Source of the DNA: Prescottella equi
GTDB lineage: Bacteria > Actinomycetota > Actinomycetes > Mycobacteriales > Mycobacteriaceae
Assembly: GCF_020171745.1 (NCBI RefSeq)
Contig: NZ_JAIVAH010000011.1
Coordinates: forward strand, 1-64,000
DNA length: 64,000 nt
Direction: 5' to 3'
In this document: positions 34,055 to 43,621 of the stretch, in pieces
Numbering within the stretch: the first letter of the stretch is position 1
Layout of the letters: every line of letters starts with the position of its first letter
Notes under the pieces: generated by a model
What the model saw: the letters and a program-made list of their open reading frames with translations, nothing else
Told to the model about the DNA's origin: nothing
The model's database searches: none
Position numbers and translations under genes: made by a program

Positions 34055-35369
34055 ACAGCACCCCATCGACGGCCTCCGACGCCGGTGGGTAGGCGTGCGT
34101 GCCGGCCTGTTCCATCAACTCCGGCCGCACGTGCGCGAGGAATCCGTCGAGTCGGGTGCCCTGCTCGTCGTAGAGGCGGAGCCGGGCGACCAGGATCAGC
34201 CCCGGGTAGTCGACGTGCCGAAACCTGACTTGCACGTGGCCGTCGGGCCACCCACCCACGAACGAGGCGGACACCTCGTCGACGGCGTCCGAGAAGCGCA
34301 ACCCGTCCAACCCGCCCACGCAGTACGCCACGTACGAGTCGTGGTCCAGCGGTTCCGGCCCCACTGGCCGACAGTGGGCGGTGATGTCGATACCGTCGAC
34401 CGGGACGGGATGGAGCCGACCACCCAGGTCTGCGACGAGAAGCGCACGGCCCGTTGATGTTTCCGACTTGGTAACCATCCAGAGGTGCCCCGCCGCCGCG
34501 GCTCCGTGGATCACCCGCACCTCGGGTAGGTCGATCTCCGCCACCGGCGGTGACGCGCCGGACCGGTAGGTCCGCACGATCGTGACGCCGACACGCGCGG
34601 GGTCGAGGCCCCAGTGCCAACGTATCCCCGTGTCCACGGCGCGTTTACGGCGGTGCGCCTCGTTGTAGAAGGTGTCGGCGTACTCGCTGGTGTACTGGGC
34701 CCGACGCCCCGGCGCATGCGGGGTCGTGTCGGGACCTATGCGATCCGGGACCGGCTCGTCCAGCAGGACCCGCAGCACCGACGAGCTGTACCGAACCGAG
34801 AATCCCTCCCGAGCATCGCCGGCCTTCCTCGAGGTCGGAATCCTTTCCCACGGAGCATGTTCGACCCCGACGAACAGCGACGACTCGTCGTATTCGACCG
34901 ACACCACCGCCGCACCGTCCACGACGACGCGACGCGTCCCACCCCCGGTGAGCGCCACCAGCAATGTCGGCAGCCGCGGCGAGCGGCGTGGCGGAACGTC
35001 GGGCGCGGACGCAATGTCGTTGCGGCGCCGTGGAAAGCTCGCGCACCAGGCACCGGAGGTCCCGGCGCAGATCAGTTGGTGGCCTTCGACGTATTCGGCA
35101 CGAACGATGCCGTCGACACCGACGCGCGCCAGCGGCCCGTCCGGATCGTTCTGCACCCAGAGGCCGTCAGCATCGGCCACGATCTGCGGTGGCGGGGCGC
35201 CTCTCGCGGGCGGGGGAAGATCGGTCCACGACACCAGACGCACGGATCGAGCGGTTCGTGGATCGAACAACGCCGCGACCGGTTGGGTTTCGTCGACCAC
35301 CCAGATGTAGCCGCCGGCGGAGAACACATAGCGTGGACGCAGGAACCTGCGCCGAGGATCGGCGCTCAT
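34047..35369 (-). CDS. Hypothetical protein, 440 aa, possible beta-propeller
   Basis: No family recognised. The sequence is beta-rich with spaced repeats of the type 'GGYIWVVDE', 'DGLWVQND', 'AGHLWMVTK' and 'SSLFVGVE', which suggests a propeller fold. There is no signal peptide. It overlaps the following hypothetical gene by 8 nt and they probably act together. Confidence 0.65.
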   Translation of the reverse strand: MSADPRRRFLRPRYVFSAGGYIWVVDETQPVAALFDPRTARSVRLVSWTDLPPPARGAPPPQIVADADGLWVQNDPDGPLARVGVDGIVRAEYVEGHQLICAGTSGAWCASFPRRRNDIASAPDVPPRRSPRLPTLLVALTGGGTRRVVVDGAAVVSVEYDESSLFVGVEHAPWERIPTSRKAGDAREGFSVRYSSSVLRVLLDEPVPDRIGPDTTPHAPGRRAQYTSEYADTFYNEAHRRKRAVDTGIRWHWGLDPARVGVTIVRTYRSGASPPVAEIDLPEVRVIHGAAAAGHLWMVTKSETSTGRALLVADLGGRLHPVPVDGIDITAHCRPVGPEPLDHDSYVAYCVGGLDGLRFSDAVDEVSASFVGGWPDGHVQVRFRHVDYPGLILVARLRLYDEQGTRLDGFLAHVRPELMEQAGTHAYPPASEAVDGVLYV

Positions 35370-35426
35370 GCGCCTTTCTGCCGAGTCATGTCGACGACGC
35401 TACCAGGCACCGGCGAGCTTTCGCGG

Positions 35427-36389
35427 CTAGTCGCAAGGACCCACACCGTCGGCTCGGCGTGGAGTCGTCGCCCAGGACGGGCGCCACGCGCCCTCCGCGA
35501 GCGGTGCCAGGGTGCCCAGGTGGTCGACGATCCCACGCAGCGCCGGGTGTGGATCCGTCCCACGGAGGATCAACGAGATTGGGTACGCAAGAACCGGATT
35601 CACGATCGGAATACGACGGAGGTCGTAGTGCACCGGCCAGAGGTACCGGTCACGCGCGGCGATCAGGGTGGCCACGTCGGCGGAGTCGGCGAGGGTGTCG
35701 AGCAGGACCTCGTTGCCGAAGTTCGGGCCCGCGGCATCGATGCGGAGATCGAACTCGATGGCGAGCTGATCGTAGAACTCCGACCATTCACTGCCGGGCA
35801 CTATGCCGGGCACCCAGATCCGATGCCGACGCAGCTGCGGTGGCGTCAACGTTCGCGCGGCGGCGAGCGGGTGTCGCGGTCCGACGAGAAGTTCGAGGGG
35901 TGAATCGAACGCGTGGATCATCCGCACGTCGCGCGGCAACATCGCCGGATCGGTGACCGAGCGGAACGAGGCATCGATCTCGCCCGCCTCCACCGCGGCG
36001 ACCGCCACACGCGGATCGTCGACCTTGAGGGTCACCACATCCAGGTCGATCTCCGGATGTGATCGCCAATAGTCGTGCAGGACAACGGCCTGAGCGGATC
36101 GCAGGCCGAGTACGTCGATCCGCAGGGCACGCGACCCCGGCCTCACCGCGGCGACCGCGCGGTCGACACCGGTGACGATGGTGCGCGCATGCGGAAGGAA
36201 CGCCTGGCCGTCGAGGGTCAGCTCCACACCGCGAGGAGTGCGGGAGAACAGCCGGACGTCCAGCTCCCGCTCCAGGCCCGCGATCCGCTTAGAGACGGCC
36301 TGCTGCGTCACGCCCAGCTCGTCCGCCGCGTGCCGCAGTTGTCCGAGCTCGGCGGCCCGGACGAACGAACGCAGTGCCTCGGTGTCCAT
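35427..36389 (-). CDS. LysR-family transcriptional regulator
   Basis: 320-aa regulator. The N-terminal winged helix-turn-helix is clear (FVRAAELGQLRHAADELGVTQQAVSKRIAGLERELDVRLFSR), followed by a periplasmic-binding-protein-like effector domain. It is divergent from an MFS transporter, which it probably regulates. The intergenic region carries a CACAAC-N5-GTTGTG dyad suited to a LysR site. Confidence 0.9.
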   Translation of the reverse strand: MDTEALRSFVRAAELGQLRHAADELGVTQQAVSKRIAGLERELDVRLFSRTPRGVELTLDGQAFLPHARTIVTGVDRAVAAVRPGSRALRIDVLGLRSAQAVVLHDYWRSHPEIDLDVVTLKVDDPRVAVAAVEAGEIDASFRSVTDPAMLPRDVRMIHAFDSPLELLVGPRHPLAAARTLTPPQLRRHRIWVPGIVPGSEWSEFYDQLAIEFDLRIDAAGPNFGNEVLLDTLADSADVATLIAARDRYLWPVHYDLRRIPIVNPVLAYPISLILRGTDPHPALRGIVDHLGTLAPLAEGAWRPSWATTPRRADGVGPCD

Positions 36390-36407
36390 CGCCCGAGCCT
36401 ATGCCCG

Positions 36408-36424
36408 CACAACCGCCTGTTGTG
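36408..36424. promoter_or_regulatory. Dyad suited to a LysR-type operator
   Basis: CACAAC (36408-36413) and GTTGTG (36419-36424) are an inverted repeat with a 5-bp centre, 18 bp upstream of the lysR start and 87 bp upstream of the MFS start. Position fits autorepression and activation of the divergent gene. Confidence 0.5.
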
Positions 36425-36511
36425 GCACACCGGGCATCGGGTTGTTTGATCCAGTGCGGATGCAGCTGTTGTCATTCGAGACCCGAGGATCGGTTGTCGC
36501 GAAGGAGGCGC

Positions 36512-37738
36512 ATGCGCGGGCAGTTGGGACACAGCTTCGGGTGGCTGTGGTCGGCCTACGCCGTGAGCACCTACGGCACGTGGATCGCCTTCGGGGCGTT
36601 CCCACTCATCGCGGTGCAGGTGCTGCACTCGACGGCATTCGCCGTCTCGCTGCTCGAGGCGGCCGGGCTCACCGTCTCGGCGCTCGCCGCGGTCCCGTTG
36701 GGGCCGTGGGTCGAACAGCGAGCGAAGCGGCCGGTGATGGTCGCGGCAGACCTGGCCCGGTTCGTCGCGCTGGCGAGCGTCCCGGTCGCCTACCTCCTCG
36801 GCCTGCTGACCTACGGCCAACTGCTGGTCGTCTCGATCGTGTCCGGCACGGCCGCCATCGCCTTCACCGCCGCCTCCGGGGCCTACCTGAAGCACCTCGT
36901 CCGCGGCGAGCGCCTCCTCGTCGCGAACGGCAGGTTCGAGGGCACGAGCTGGGTGGCGACCGCGGTGGGGCCACCGCTCGGCGGGGCGCTAGTCGCACTG
37001 CTCGGACCGGTCGTCACCGTCGCCGTCGACGCCGTCAGCTTTCTGCTGTCCGCGTTCGGGATCCGCCGCATCCGTGGCAGCGACGCCACCTCGCCGTCAG
37101 CCTCCAGGATTCGCGCCACCGACCTGCTGGCCGGCTGGCGATTCATCCTCCACGACCGCATCCTGAGGTGTCTGTTCCTCAACTCCGTGACGGTCGGTGG
37201 CCTGATCATGGCCGCTGTCCCGCTCCTGGCCGTTCTGATGCTCGGCGAATACCAGTTCCCGGCTTGGCAATACGGTCTCGCGTTCGGCATCCCGGCGCTC
37301 GGCGGCTTCGTGGGCGCCCGCCTCTCGTCGCGCCTCGTCGCCCGCTACGGCTGCCATCGCGTCATGACCGTCTCCGGCTGGCTGCGCTCGATCTTTCCGC
37401 TCGGTCTCGCCCTCGTCCAACCCGGCATCGCCGGGCTGCTCACGGTGATCGCCGTCGAGGGCCTGCTGATTGTCTGTATGGGCGTCTTCAACCCCGTCAA
37501 CGCGACCGAGCGGCTGCAACGCACTCCCGCCGATCGCGCCGCGCGGGTCCTCACCGCGTGGAGCGTCAGCAGCAGGCTCACCCAGGCCGCCCTCGTCGCG
37601 GCCTGGGGCGTCCTCGCGACCGTCACCAGCCCGCTGACCGCGATCACCGCGTCCGGCGTCCTGCTGCTCGCGACCCCGCTCCTGTTGCCGAGGCGGGCCG
37701 AAATCCCCGAATCCGCCGACGGGGTCCGGGTCGCCTGA
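36512..37738 (+). CDS. MFS transporter
   Basis: 408-aa membrane protein with about 12 hydrophobic segments, in the MFS branch of drug and siderophore exporters (SAYAVSTYGTWIAFGAFPLIAVQ; the GTSWVATAVGPPLGGALVALLG motif-C-like region). The ATG at 36512 follows GAAGGAGG and fits the first membrane segment. It is divergent from a LysR regulator and converges on the SRPBCC gene with only one base between the stops. Confidence 0.87.
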   Translation: MRGQLGHSFGWLWSAYAVSTYGTWIAFGAFPLIAVQVLHSTAFAVSLLEAAGLTVSALAAVPLGPWVEQRAKRPVMVAADLARFVALASVPVAYLLGLLTYGQLLVVSIVSGTAAIAFTAASGAYLKHLVRGERLLVANGRFEGTSWVATAVGPPLGGALVALLGPVVTVAVDAVSFLLSAFGIRRIRGSDATSPSASRIRATDLLAGWRFILHDRILRCLFLNSVTVGGLIMAAVPLLAVLMLGEYQFPAWQYGLAFGIPALGGFVGARLSSRLVARYGCHRVMTVSGWLRSIFPLGLALVQPGIAGLLTVIAVEGLLIVCMGVFNPVNATERLQRTPADRAARVLTAWSVSSRLTQAALVAAWGVLATVTSPLTAITASGVLLLATPLLLPRRAEIPESADGVRVA

Positions 37739-37739
37739 C

Positions 37740-38219
37740 TCAGCTCTCCGCCGGCGGCGTGCCCGCCTCACCCGCGCCGTGGTTGCGCGCTTCGATGGCC
37801 TCGATGGACTTCTTCAACTGACCCCCCAGGACCCGGGACCCGAAGGCGCTGAGCACGCCCGCGAGCAACTTCCCCCGGAGGTTCTTGCCGTCCCGGACCA
37901 CCACCACGTCCACGTCGGTCTCCCCGTTGGGTTCCTGGGTGAGGGTGTAGACGTGGCCCGAGGCGCCGCCCCACAGATTGGAGTCCGTCGTCGTCATCAC
38001 GACACGATGGGGATCGGTCCAGTCGTAGTGCAGGCGCTCCCAGATGCCGCTCGAGCCCTCGGTGACGTCGGCATCGTGCGCGCCCTCGCTGTGCACCTTC
38101 AGGTAGCCGTCGGTGCTGTTGCCGAACAGTTCCCCGCGACCGGGCCCGAAATCGGTGAGTCCGGCCAGGAACTCCTCCGGCGTCGCGGTGGTCTTCTCGT
38201 GGAGATGGATCGTCGTCAT
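37740..38219 (-). CDS. SRPBCC/polyketide-cyclase-like protein
   Basis: 159-aa protein starting MTTIHLHEKTTATPEEFLAGL and holding a START/Bet v1-type fold (IWERLHYDWTDPHRVVMTTTDSNLWGG; C-terminal amphipathic helix RVLGGQLKKSIEAIEAR). Such proteins bind hydrophobic ligands. No catalytic assignment is possible. Its C terminus is a polar low-complexity tail. Confidence 0.78.
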   Translation of the reverse strand: MTTIHLHEKTTATPEEFLAGLTDFGPGRGELFGNSTDGYLKVHSEGAHDADVTEGSSGIWERLHYDWTDPHRVVMTTTDSNLWGGASGHVYTLTQEPNGETDVDVVVVRDGKNLRGKLLAGVLSAFGSRVLGGQLKKSIEAIEARNHGAGEAGTPPAES

Positions 38220-38392
38220 GGCGTCTTCCTCGACAGTCGAATGATCCGCCCCGGTCCCGGAGACCGGGGCGGTGACCTATCCAGAACACCACTTGTGCGC
38301 GCCTCGCGGAAGAGGGCAGCTCCGAGCTCGGGAAAGTCGCGGAACGGACGCTCCGCACGTTCACCGCCAATCGGCACCAGCTCGAACAAAAC

Positions 38393-38438
38393 CACTGGGC
38401 GCCGGACACGTACTCGGTACGTGATCCGACGCCCAGTG
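38393..38438 (-). terminator. Intrinsic terminator of the 392-aa Ig-like gene
   Basis: CACTGGGCG (38393-38401) pairs with CGCCCAGTG (38430-38438) and an inner CACGTAC/GTACGTG stem continues the hairpin. On the minus strand the stem is followed by GGTTTTGTTC, a T-tract, so this is a good intrinsic terminator 35 bp past the stop. Confidence 0.82.
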
Positions 38439-38473
38439 CCGCCGACGGGCTACCGCCGGTCGTGCCCCACGTG

Positions 38474-39652
38474 CTAGTTGGAGGAACCGAAGCCGCTCAG
38501 CAGGGACCCGAGGCTGCCCAGACCGCCTCCGTTCTCTCCGCCGTTCCCGGCGGATGCGACGGTGACGGTCGCCTGGCCGGTGCTGGCACCGACCACGCCG
38601 TGACCGTCGAATTCAACGGTGATGACGTGCTGGCCGGCCGCCGCGGGAGTCCACTCCAGAGCGGCGGTGCCATCCGCACCGATGATGGCGGTGCCGATGA
38701 CCGTGTCGCCGTCCTTGAAAGCAACCGTTCCACCCGGTGACGCGGGGACGACCGTCGCGGTCAACGTCGCGACCTCACCCACCTTCGCGCCCGGCACCGG
38801 GGCGAGGGTGGTCGTCGAGGCGACGCCGGATGCCGTGACCGTGACCTGCTGGTCGGCAGACTGCGAGGCATTGGAGAACGCGGTGCCGAGGTACTTGACG
38901 CTCAGCGTGTGAGCGCCCACGGTGGCGGGAGTCCAGGCGAGGGTCGCGGCACGGTTCGCGTCGAGAACTCCGGTGCCGATCTTGGTGGCGCCGTCGTAGA
39001 ACTCGACCGTGTCGCCCTGCGCGCCGCCGCCGGTGAGGGTCGCGGTCAGCGTGCTCTCCTGGCCTGCCACCGCACCGGTCACCGGAGCCAAGGTGGTCGT
39101 CGGACTGTTCTTGCCGACGGTGATGGCTGGGCCCTTGGTGGTGTAGGTGCCGGGACCACGCGAACCGCCGTAGGCCATCCCGGTGGTGAAGTTGGTACCA
39201 CGGTCGCAGTTGTAGCCGGCCGTGTACTGCATGCTCAGGACCGGGGTGTCGACGTTCCTCTTCGACGTCGGCTGGTAGCCCAGCGAGACGAAGTCGACCG
39301 CGGCGAAGTCGGATTGGATCTCGACGAACGGCTCGATCTCATGGACACCGGCGGCGTCCGTCACCTTGGCGGAGCCGGGCACATAGGTCAGGCAGGTCGG
39401 GTGGAAGTCCTTCACCCAATTGAGCGCCTCCCAGTTCGCGTCCGTGCGGGCCCACTTGGTGGTCACCGTGACGATGTCACCGCCGACCGGAGTGACGTTG
39501 TCGATCGTGCGGGTGAAGGTCGAGGACTGGTCGGCCCAAGTGATGCTTGCGGGCGCCGCATCGGCAACGCTGGTACCGAACACGGACAGAACGCCGATCG
39601 CGAGTGTGGTGGCCGCGCCCGCGGCCCCGCCGCGTCGTGTTGCTCTGGGCAT
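38474..39652 (-). CDS. Secreted Ig-like repeat surface protein, 2 repeats
   Basis: 392 aa. Signal peptide (MPRATRRGGAAGAATTLAIG, cleavage near ADAAP), then the island's shared N-terminal domain of about 140 residues with two conserved cysteines (PTCLTYVPGSA and GYNCDRGT), a first Ig-like repeat (TLAPVTGAVAGQESTLTATL...) and a second (TLAPVPGAKVGEVATLTATVV...), and a tail GGGLGSLGSLLSGFGSSN. Ig-like repeats of this Big_3_5 type are adhesion modules. ATG follows GAAGGAG. Own terminator downstream, and a hairpin pair separates it from the upstream gene, so it likely has its own promoter. Function in adhesion or envelope structure is inference. Confidence 0.88.
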   Translation of the reverse strand: MPRATRRGGAAGAATTLAIGVLSVFGTSVADAAPASITWADQSSTFTRTIDNVTPVGGDIVTVTTKWARTDANWEALNWVKDFHPTCLTYVPGSAKVTDAAGVHEIEPFVEIQSDFAAVDFVSLGYQPTSKRNVDTPVLSMQYTAGYNCDRGTNFTTGMAYGGSRGPGTYTTKGPAITVGKNSPTTTLAPVTGAVAGQESTLTATLTGGGAQGDTVEFYDGATKIGTGVLDANRAATLAWTPATVGAHTLSVKYLGTAFSNASQSADQQVTVTASGVASTTTLAPVPGAKVGEVATLTATVVPASPGGTVAFKDGDTVIGTAIIGADGTAALEWTPAAAGQHVITVEFDGHGVVGASTGQATVTVASAGNGGENGGGLGSLGSLLSGFGSSN

Positions 39653-39726
39653 CTCAATACTCCTTCGTTCGAGGGGTGTGCTGCTTGTGCAGTTCTGTGC
39701 CGCAACGGCACTCGCGCAAGATTCCG

Positions 39727-39774
39727 GATCCCGGGCTTCGGGGCCTCGAGGTTGTGACGCCGAAGCCCGGGATC
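39727..39774 (-). terminator. Strong hairpin downstream of the 1220-aa gene
   Basis: GATCCCGGGCTTCGG (39727-39741) and CCGAAGCCCGGGATC (39760-39774) form a perfect 15-bp stem between the giant repeat gene and the next paralogue, followed by little T-tract. It is the second of two hairpins in this gap. Confidence 0.75.
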
Positions 39775-39781
39775 AGGGGGC

Positions 39782-39819
39782 GGCTTCCGTCGCCGTTCCG
39801 GTAGACGACGACGGAAGCC
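39782..39819 (-). terminator. Hairpin immediately past the 1220-aa gene stop
   Basis: GGCTTCCGTCG (39782-39792) and CGACGGAAGCC (39809-39819) form an 11-bp perfect stem 11 bp after the stop codon. Confidence 0.65.
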
Positions 39820-39829
39820 GTGTCAGCCG

Positions 39830-42800
39830 CTAGCTGCCGAAGCCGCCGAACAGGGAACCGAGGCTGCCGAAGCCGCCGCCATTGCCGCCGGCGGGTGCGA
39901 CGGTGACGGTCGCGTGGTCGGTGCCGGCCTCGACCGTGCTGTGACCGTCGAACTCAACCGTGATGACGGGTGAGCCGGCCGCCGTTGGGGTCCACTGCAG
40001 GGTGGCGATTCCATCCGCGCCGATGATCGCGGTGCCGATGACCGTGTTGCCCTCCTTGAAGGTGACCGTGCCACCCGCAGCAGCCGGACTCAGCGTGGCC
40101 TTCAGCGTGGTGATCTGACCGACCTTCGCACCTGAGATGGGGGCGAGTTCGACCGACGACACCACATCGGCGTCGGCGACCGTCACCTGCTGGGTGGTCG
40201 TGGAGCCGAGGACGCCTGTGCGGCCGGAGAACTCCGCCTCCAGGGTCCGGGCACCGGCGGTTGCCGGGGTCCAGGTGGTGGTGGCCCTTCCGTCAGCGCC
40301 GACATTGCCGGTGCCGATAACGGTAGCGCCGTCCTTGAACTCGACCGTGCCACCCGCAGCAGCCGGCGACACCGTCGCCGTCAATGTGGTCGGCTGGCCG
40401 ACCTTCGCACCCGAAACCGTGGCGAGGGTGGTCGCGGACGCGACATCAGCCGCGTCGACCGTGACCTGCTGGCTCGTGGTCGACCCGAGAACACCCGTGC
40501 GACCGGAGAACACTGCCTCCAGCGTCCGCGCACCACCCGACGTCGGGGTCCAGGAGGTGCTGGCGGTGCCATCGGCGGCGACCGGAACGGTCGCCAGAAC
40601 CGTAGTACCGTCCCGGAACTCGACCGAGCCACCCGCAGCGGCGGGGCTGACCGTCGCCGTCAACGTCGTCGGCTGGCCGACCTTCGCGCCCGAAACCGGA
40701 GCCAGGGTCGTCGTGGAAGCAACATCGGCTGCCTCGACCGTGACCTGCTGGGAAGTGGTCGATCCAAGAACACCAGTGCGCCCGGAGAACACCGCCTCCA
40801 GCGTGTGGGCACCGCCCGCAGCCGGGGTCCACGAGGTAGTGGCGATGCCATCAGCACCGACGTTGGCGGTGCCGATCACGGTGGCGCCGTCCTTGAACTC
40901 GACCGTGCCACCCGCAGCAGCCGGCGACACCGTTGCCGTCAATGTGGTTGCGACACCGGCCTTTGCGCCAGTCACAGAACCGAGCAGGACCGACGAAGCA
41001 ACGTCCGCTGCCTCGACTGTGACCTGTTGGCTCGTGTTCGACCCGAGAACACCATTGCGGCCGGAGAACACCGCATGCACCGTGCGCGCTCCACCGGCAG
41101 TCGGGCTCCACACGGTGCTGGCCGTGCCATCGGCACCGACCTCGACCGAAGCGATCAGTTCAGTGCCATCACGGAACTCGACCGTGCCACCCGCAGCAGC
41201 CGGCGACACCGTCGCCGTCAACGTGCTCGCAACGCCGACCTTCGCACCCGAGACCGGAGCCAGAGTGGTCGTGGAAGCGACATCCGCCGCCGCTACCGTC
41301 ACATCCTGCGTCGTGGCCGACGCGAGAACACCTGCATGACCGGCGAACTCAGCCGACAGGATCCGGACACCATCGGTAGCCGGCGTCCAGGGCGTGGTAG
41401 CCGTGCCATCCGCAGCAACAGTTCCGGTACCGATCACATCAGCGCCGTCCTTGAAGGTCACCGTGCCACCCACAGCCGCCGGACTGACCGTCGCCGTCAA
41501 CGTGCTCGCAACGCCGACCTTCGCACCCGACACCGAAGCCAGGGTCGTCGTCGAAGCAACATCAGCCGCCGCAACCGTCACATCCTGCGTCGTGGCCGAC
41601 GCGAGAACACCTGCATGACCCGCGAACTCAGCCGACACAGTACGAACACCATCGGTGACCGGCGTCCACGAAGTCGTAGCCGTGCCATCCGCACCAACAG
41701 TTCCGGTACCGATCACATCAGCGCCGTCCTTGAAGGTGACCGTGCCACCCGCAGCCGCCGGACTGACCGTAGCCGTCAACGTGCTCGCGACGCCGACCTT
41801 CGCACCCGACACCGGAGCCAGAGTGGTCGTGGAAGCGACATCGGCCTCGGCAACCGTCACGGACTGGCTGGTCGTCGATCCGAGAACACCCTCACGACCC
41901 GAGAACACCGCCTCGAGCGTCCGCGCACCACCGGTCATCGGGGACCACGAAGCGCTGGCCGTGCCATCGGTACCCACGGTAACCGTGTCGATGACGGTGG
42001 CACCGTCACGGAACTCAACCGTGCCGCCCGCACCGGCGGGATTGACCGTCGCCGTCAGCGTGCTGACCTGGCCGACCTTCGCGCCAGTGACCGAACCCAA
42101 CTCGACCGACGACACAACATCAGCCGCGGCAACTGTCACATCTTGCGTGGTCGCCGATCCGAGAACACCAGCGCGGCCGGAGAACTCCGCCGACAACGTT
42201 CGGGCACCATCGGTAGCCGGCGTCCATGACGTCGTCGCGAAGCCATCAGCACCAACATTGGCGCTGCCGATGACGGTGGTGCCGTCCTTGAAGGTGACCG
42301 TGCCACCCGCAGCCGCCGGCGACACAGTCGCCGTCAACGTGCTGACCTGGCCGACCTTCGCGCCAGTGACCGAACCCAACACGACCGACGACACAATATC
42401 CGCATCCGCGACCGTCACATCCTGCGTAGTCGTGGATCCGAGAACACCGGTGCGGCCGGAGAACACAGCCTCCAGGGTCCGCGCACCACCTGCGGCCGGC
42501 GTCCACGAAGTGGTGGCCGTGCCATCCGCAGCAACGGTTCCGGTGCCGATGACCGCAGCGCCATCACGGAACTCGACCGTTCCACCCGCACCGGCCGGCG
42601 ACACCGTCGCCGTCAACGTGCTCGCGATACCGGCCTTCGCGCCCGACACCGGAGCGAGAGCGATCGACGAAGTCACGTCAGCCTGCACCGTCTGCGGCGT
42701 CGACTGGGACGCGTTCGCAACGGTGGTGCCAACGAACTTCGCACTCAGGGTGTACGCACCCGCGACCGCGGGAGTCCAGGCATAGCTGGCGATGCCGGAC

Positions 42801-43492
42801 GCATCGAGGGTGCCCTGGCCCAACTTGGTTGCGCCGTTGTAGAATTCGACGACGTTGCCCGAAGCGCTGCCGCCCCCGACGACGGTAGCGGTCAAGGTCG
42901 TCGACTGGCCCACCCGGACGCCGGTCACCGGGGCGAGCGTGGTGACAGGGTTACCCTTGCCAACCGTGAAGTTGGGTCCACCGAAGCCGTAGTAGCCGGC
43001 GCCGCGGTCACCGCTGTAGTCCATGCCGGTCGCCAGCGAGGTGCCGATGGCGCAGTTGGCACCGACCGTGTACTGCAAAGCGTAGGTCGGGTTGTTCGTG
43101 CCCGGTGCGTTGGCCCAGCTGCCGTTGATGGTGGCGATGCCGCTCGGCGGTGTGCCACCCCGGTTGGGGTTGACCGTGGGGGTGATCGGGACGCCGTTCA
43201 TCGTGGCCGAGCCGGGAACGTAGGTCAGGCAGGGCGGGAACACGTCCGTGGCCCAGGCGATGGTTTCGGTGACGTTGTCGGTTCGCCGCCACTTGGTGGT
43301 GACCGTGATGGTCTCGCCCACCCCGGGAGTGCCGTTGCTGATGGTGCGGTTGAAACTGGTCTTCCCGTCGGCCCAGTCACGCACGACAGGCGCCGCATCG
43401 GCAACGCTGGTGCCGAAAACGGTCAGTACGCCGATCGCGAGTGTCGTTGCCGCGCACGCGGCGACGCCGCGTCGTGTGGCTCTAGATTTCAT
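39830..43492 (-). CDS. Giant secreted Ig-like repeat surface protein, 11 repeats
   Basis: 1220 aa, ATG at 43492 after AGAAGGAAAG. Signal peptide (MKSRATRRGVAACAATTLAI, ending ADAAP), the shared N-terminal domain with its cysteine pair (PPCLTYVPGSA and GANCAIGT), then eleven Ig-like repeats. Ten of these are about 93 residues each, built as 'S.V.LA.VSGAKVG..STLTATVSPAAAGGTV.FKDG..VIGT..VGADG.A.TSWTP...GARTL.A.FSGR.GVLGS.T.Q.VTVA.ADV'; the first is a divergent form. The tail is GGGFGSLGSLFGGFGS. Repeats 5 and 6 are almost identical in DNA. No LPxTG or membrane anchor is present. Probably an extended stalk presenting the N-terminal domain. Confidence 0.9.
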   Translation of the reverse strand: MKSRATRRGVAACAATTLAIGVLTVFGTSVADAAPVVRDWADGKTSFNRTISNGTPGVGETITVTTKWRRTDNVTETIAWATDVFPPCLTYVPGSATMNGVPITPTVNPNRGGTPPSGIATINGSWANAPGTNNPTYALQYTVGANCAIGTSLATGMDYSGDRGAGYYGFGGPNFTVGKGNPVTTLAPVTGVRVGQSTTLTATVVGGGSASGNVVEFYNGATKLGQGTLDASGIASYAWTPAVAGAYTLSAKFVGTTVANASQSTPQTVQADVTSSIALAPVSGAKAGIASTLTATVSPAGAGGTVEFRDGAAVIGTGTVAADGTATTSWTPAAGGARTLEAVFSGRTGVLGSTTTQDVTVADADIVSSVVLGSVTGAKVGQVSTLTATVSPAAAGGTVTFKDGTTVIGSANVGADGFATTSWTPATDGARTLSAEFSGRAGVLGSATTQDVTVAAADVVSSVELGSVTGAKVGQVSTLTATVNPAGAGGTVEFRDGATVIDTVTVGTDGTASASWSPMTGGARTLEAVFSGREGVLGSTTSQSVTVAEADVASTTTLAPVSGAKVGVASTLTATVSPAAAGGTVTFKDGADVIGTGTVGADGTATTSWTPVTDGVRTVSAEFAGHAGVLASATTQDVTVAAADVASTTTLASVSGAKVGVASTLTATVSPAAVGGTVTFKDGADVIGTGTVAADGTATTPWTPATDGVRILSAEFAGHAGVLASATTQDVTVAAADVASTTTLAPVSGAKVGVASTLTATVSPAAAGGTVEFRDGTELIASVEVGADGTASTVWSPTAGGARTVHAVFSGRNGVLGSNTSQQVTVEAADVASSVLLGSVTGAKAGVATTLTATVSPAAAGGTVEFKDGATVIGTANVGADGIATTSWTPAAGGAHTLEAVFSGRTGVLGSTTSQQVTVEAADVASTTTLAPVSGAKVGQPTTLTATVSPAAAGGSVEFRDGTTVLATVPVAADGTASTSWTPTSGGARTLEAVFSGRTGVLGSTTSQQVTVDAADVASATTLATVSGAKVGQPTTLTATVSPAAAGGTVEFKDGATVIGTGNVGADGRATTTWTPATAGARTLEAEFSGRTGVLGSTTTQQVTVADADVVSSVELAPISGAKVGQITTLKATLSPAAAGGTVTFKEGNTVIGTAIIGADGIATLQWTPTAAGSPVITVEFDGHSTVEAGTDHATVTVAPAGGNGGGFGSLGSLFGGFGS
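41264..41640 (-). repeat. Near-identical 279-bp tandem repeat units
   Basis: A 40-bp stretch at 41301-41340 recurs at 41580-41619, a period of exactly 279 bp (93 codons). The surrounding sequence is highly similar for the whole unit, while other units in the gene differ by many substitutions. The pattern shows recent duplication or gene conversion within the array. Confidence 0.75.
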
Positions 43493-43621
43493 GTCTTTCC
43501 TTCTATCGGTAGGGTGCGGTGTTGTGCTGTGCGGCAACGACACTCGCGGAACATTCTGGTGACTTGGATTCCAACGCCGCGCTTGCTGAGCAAGTGCCGG
43601 TGAAAGCCGTTCGTTACCTCG

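Noticed and set aside
39830-43492. CRISPR or other short DNA repeat array
   Set aside because: The periodicity of 279 bp equals 93 codons and follows the Ig-like protein repeats; no short repeat-spacer pattern.
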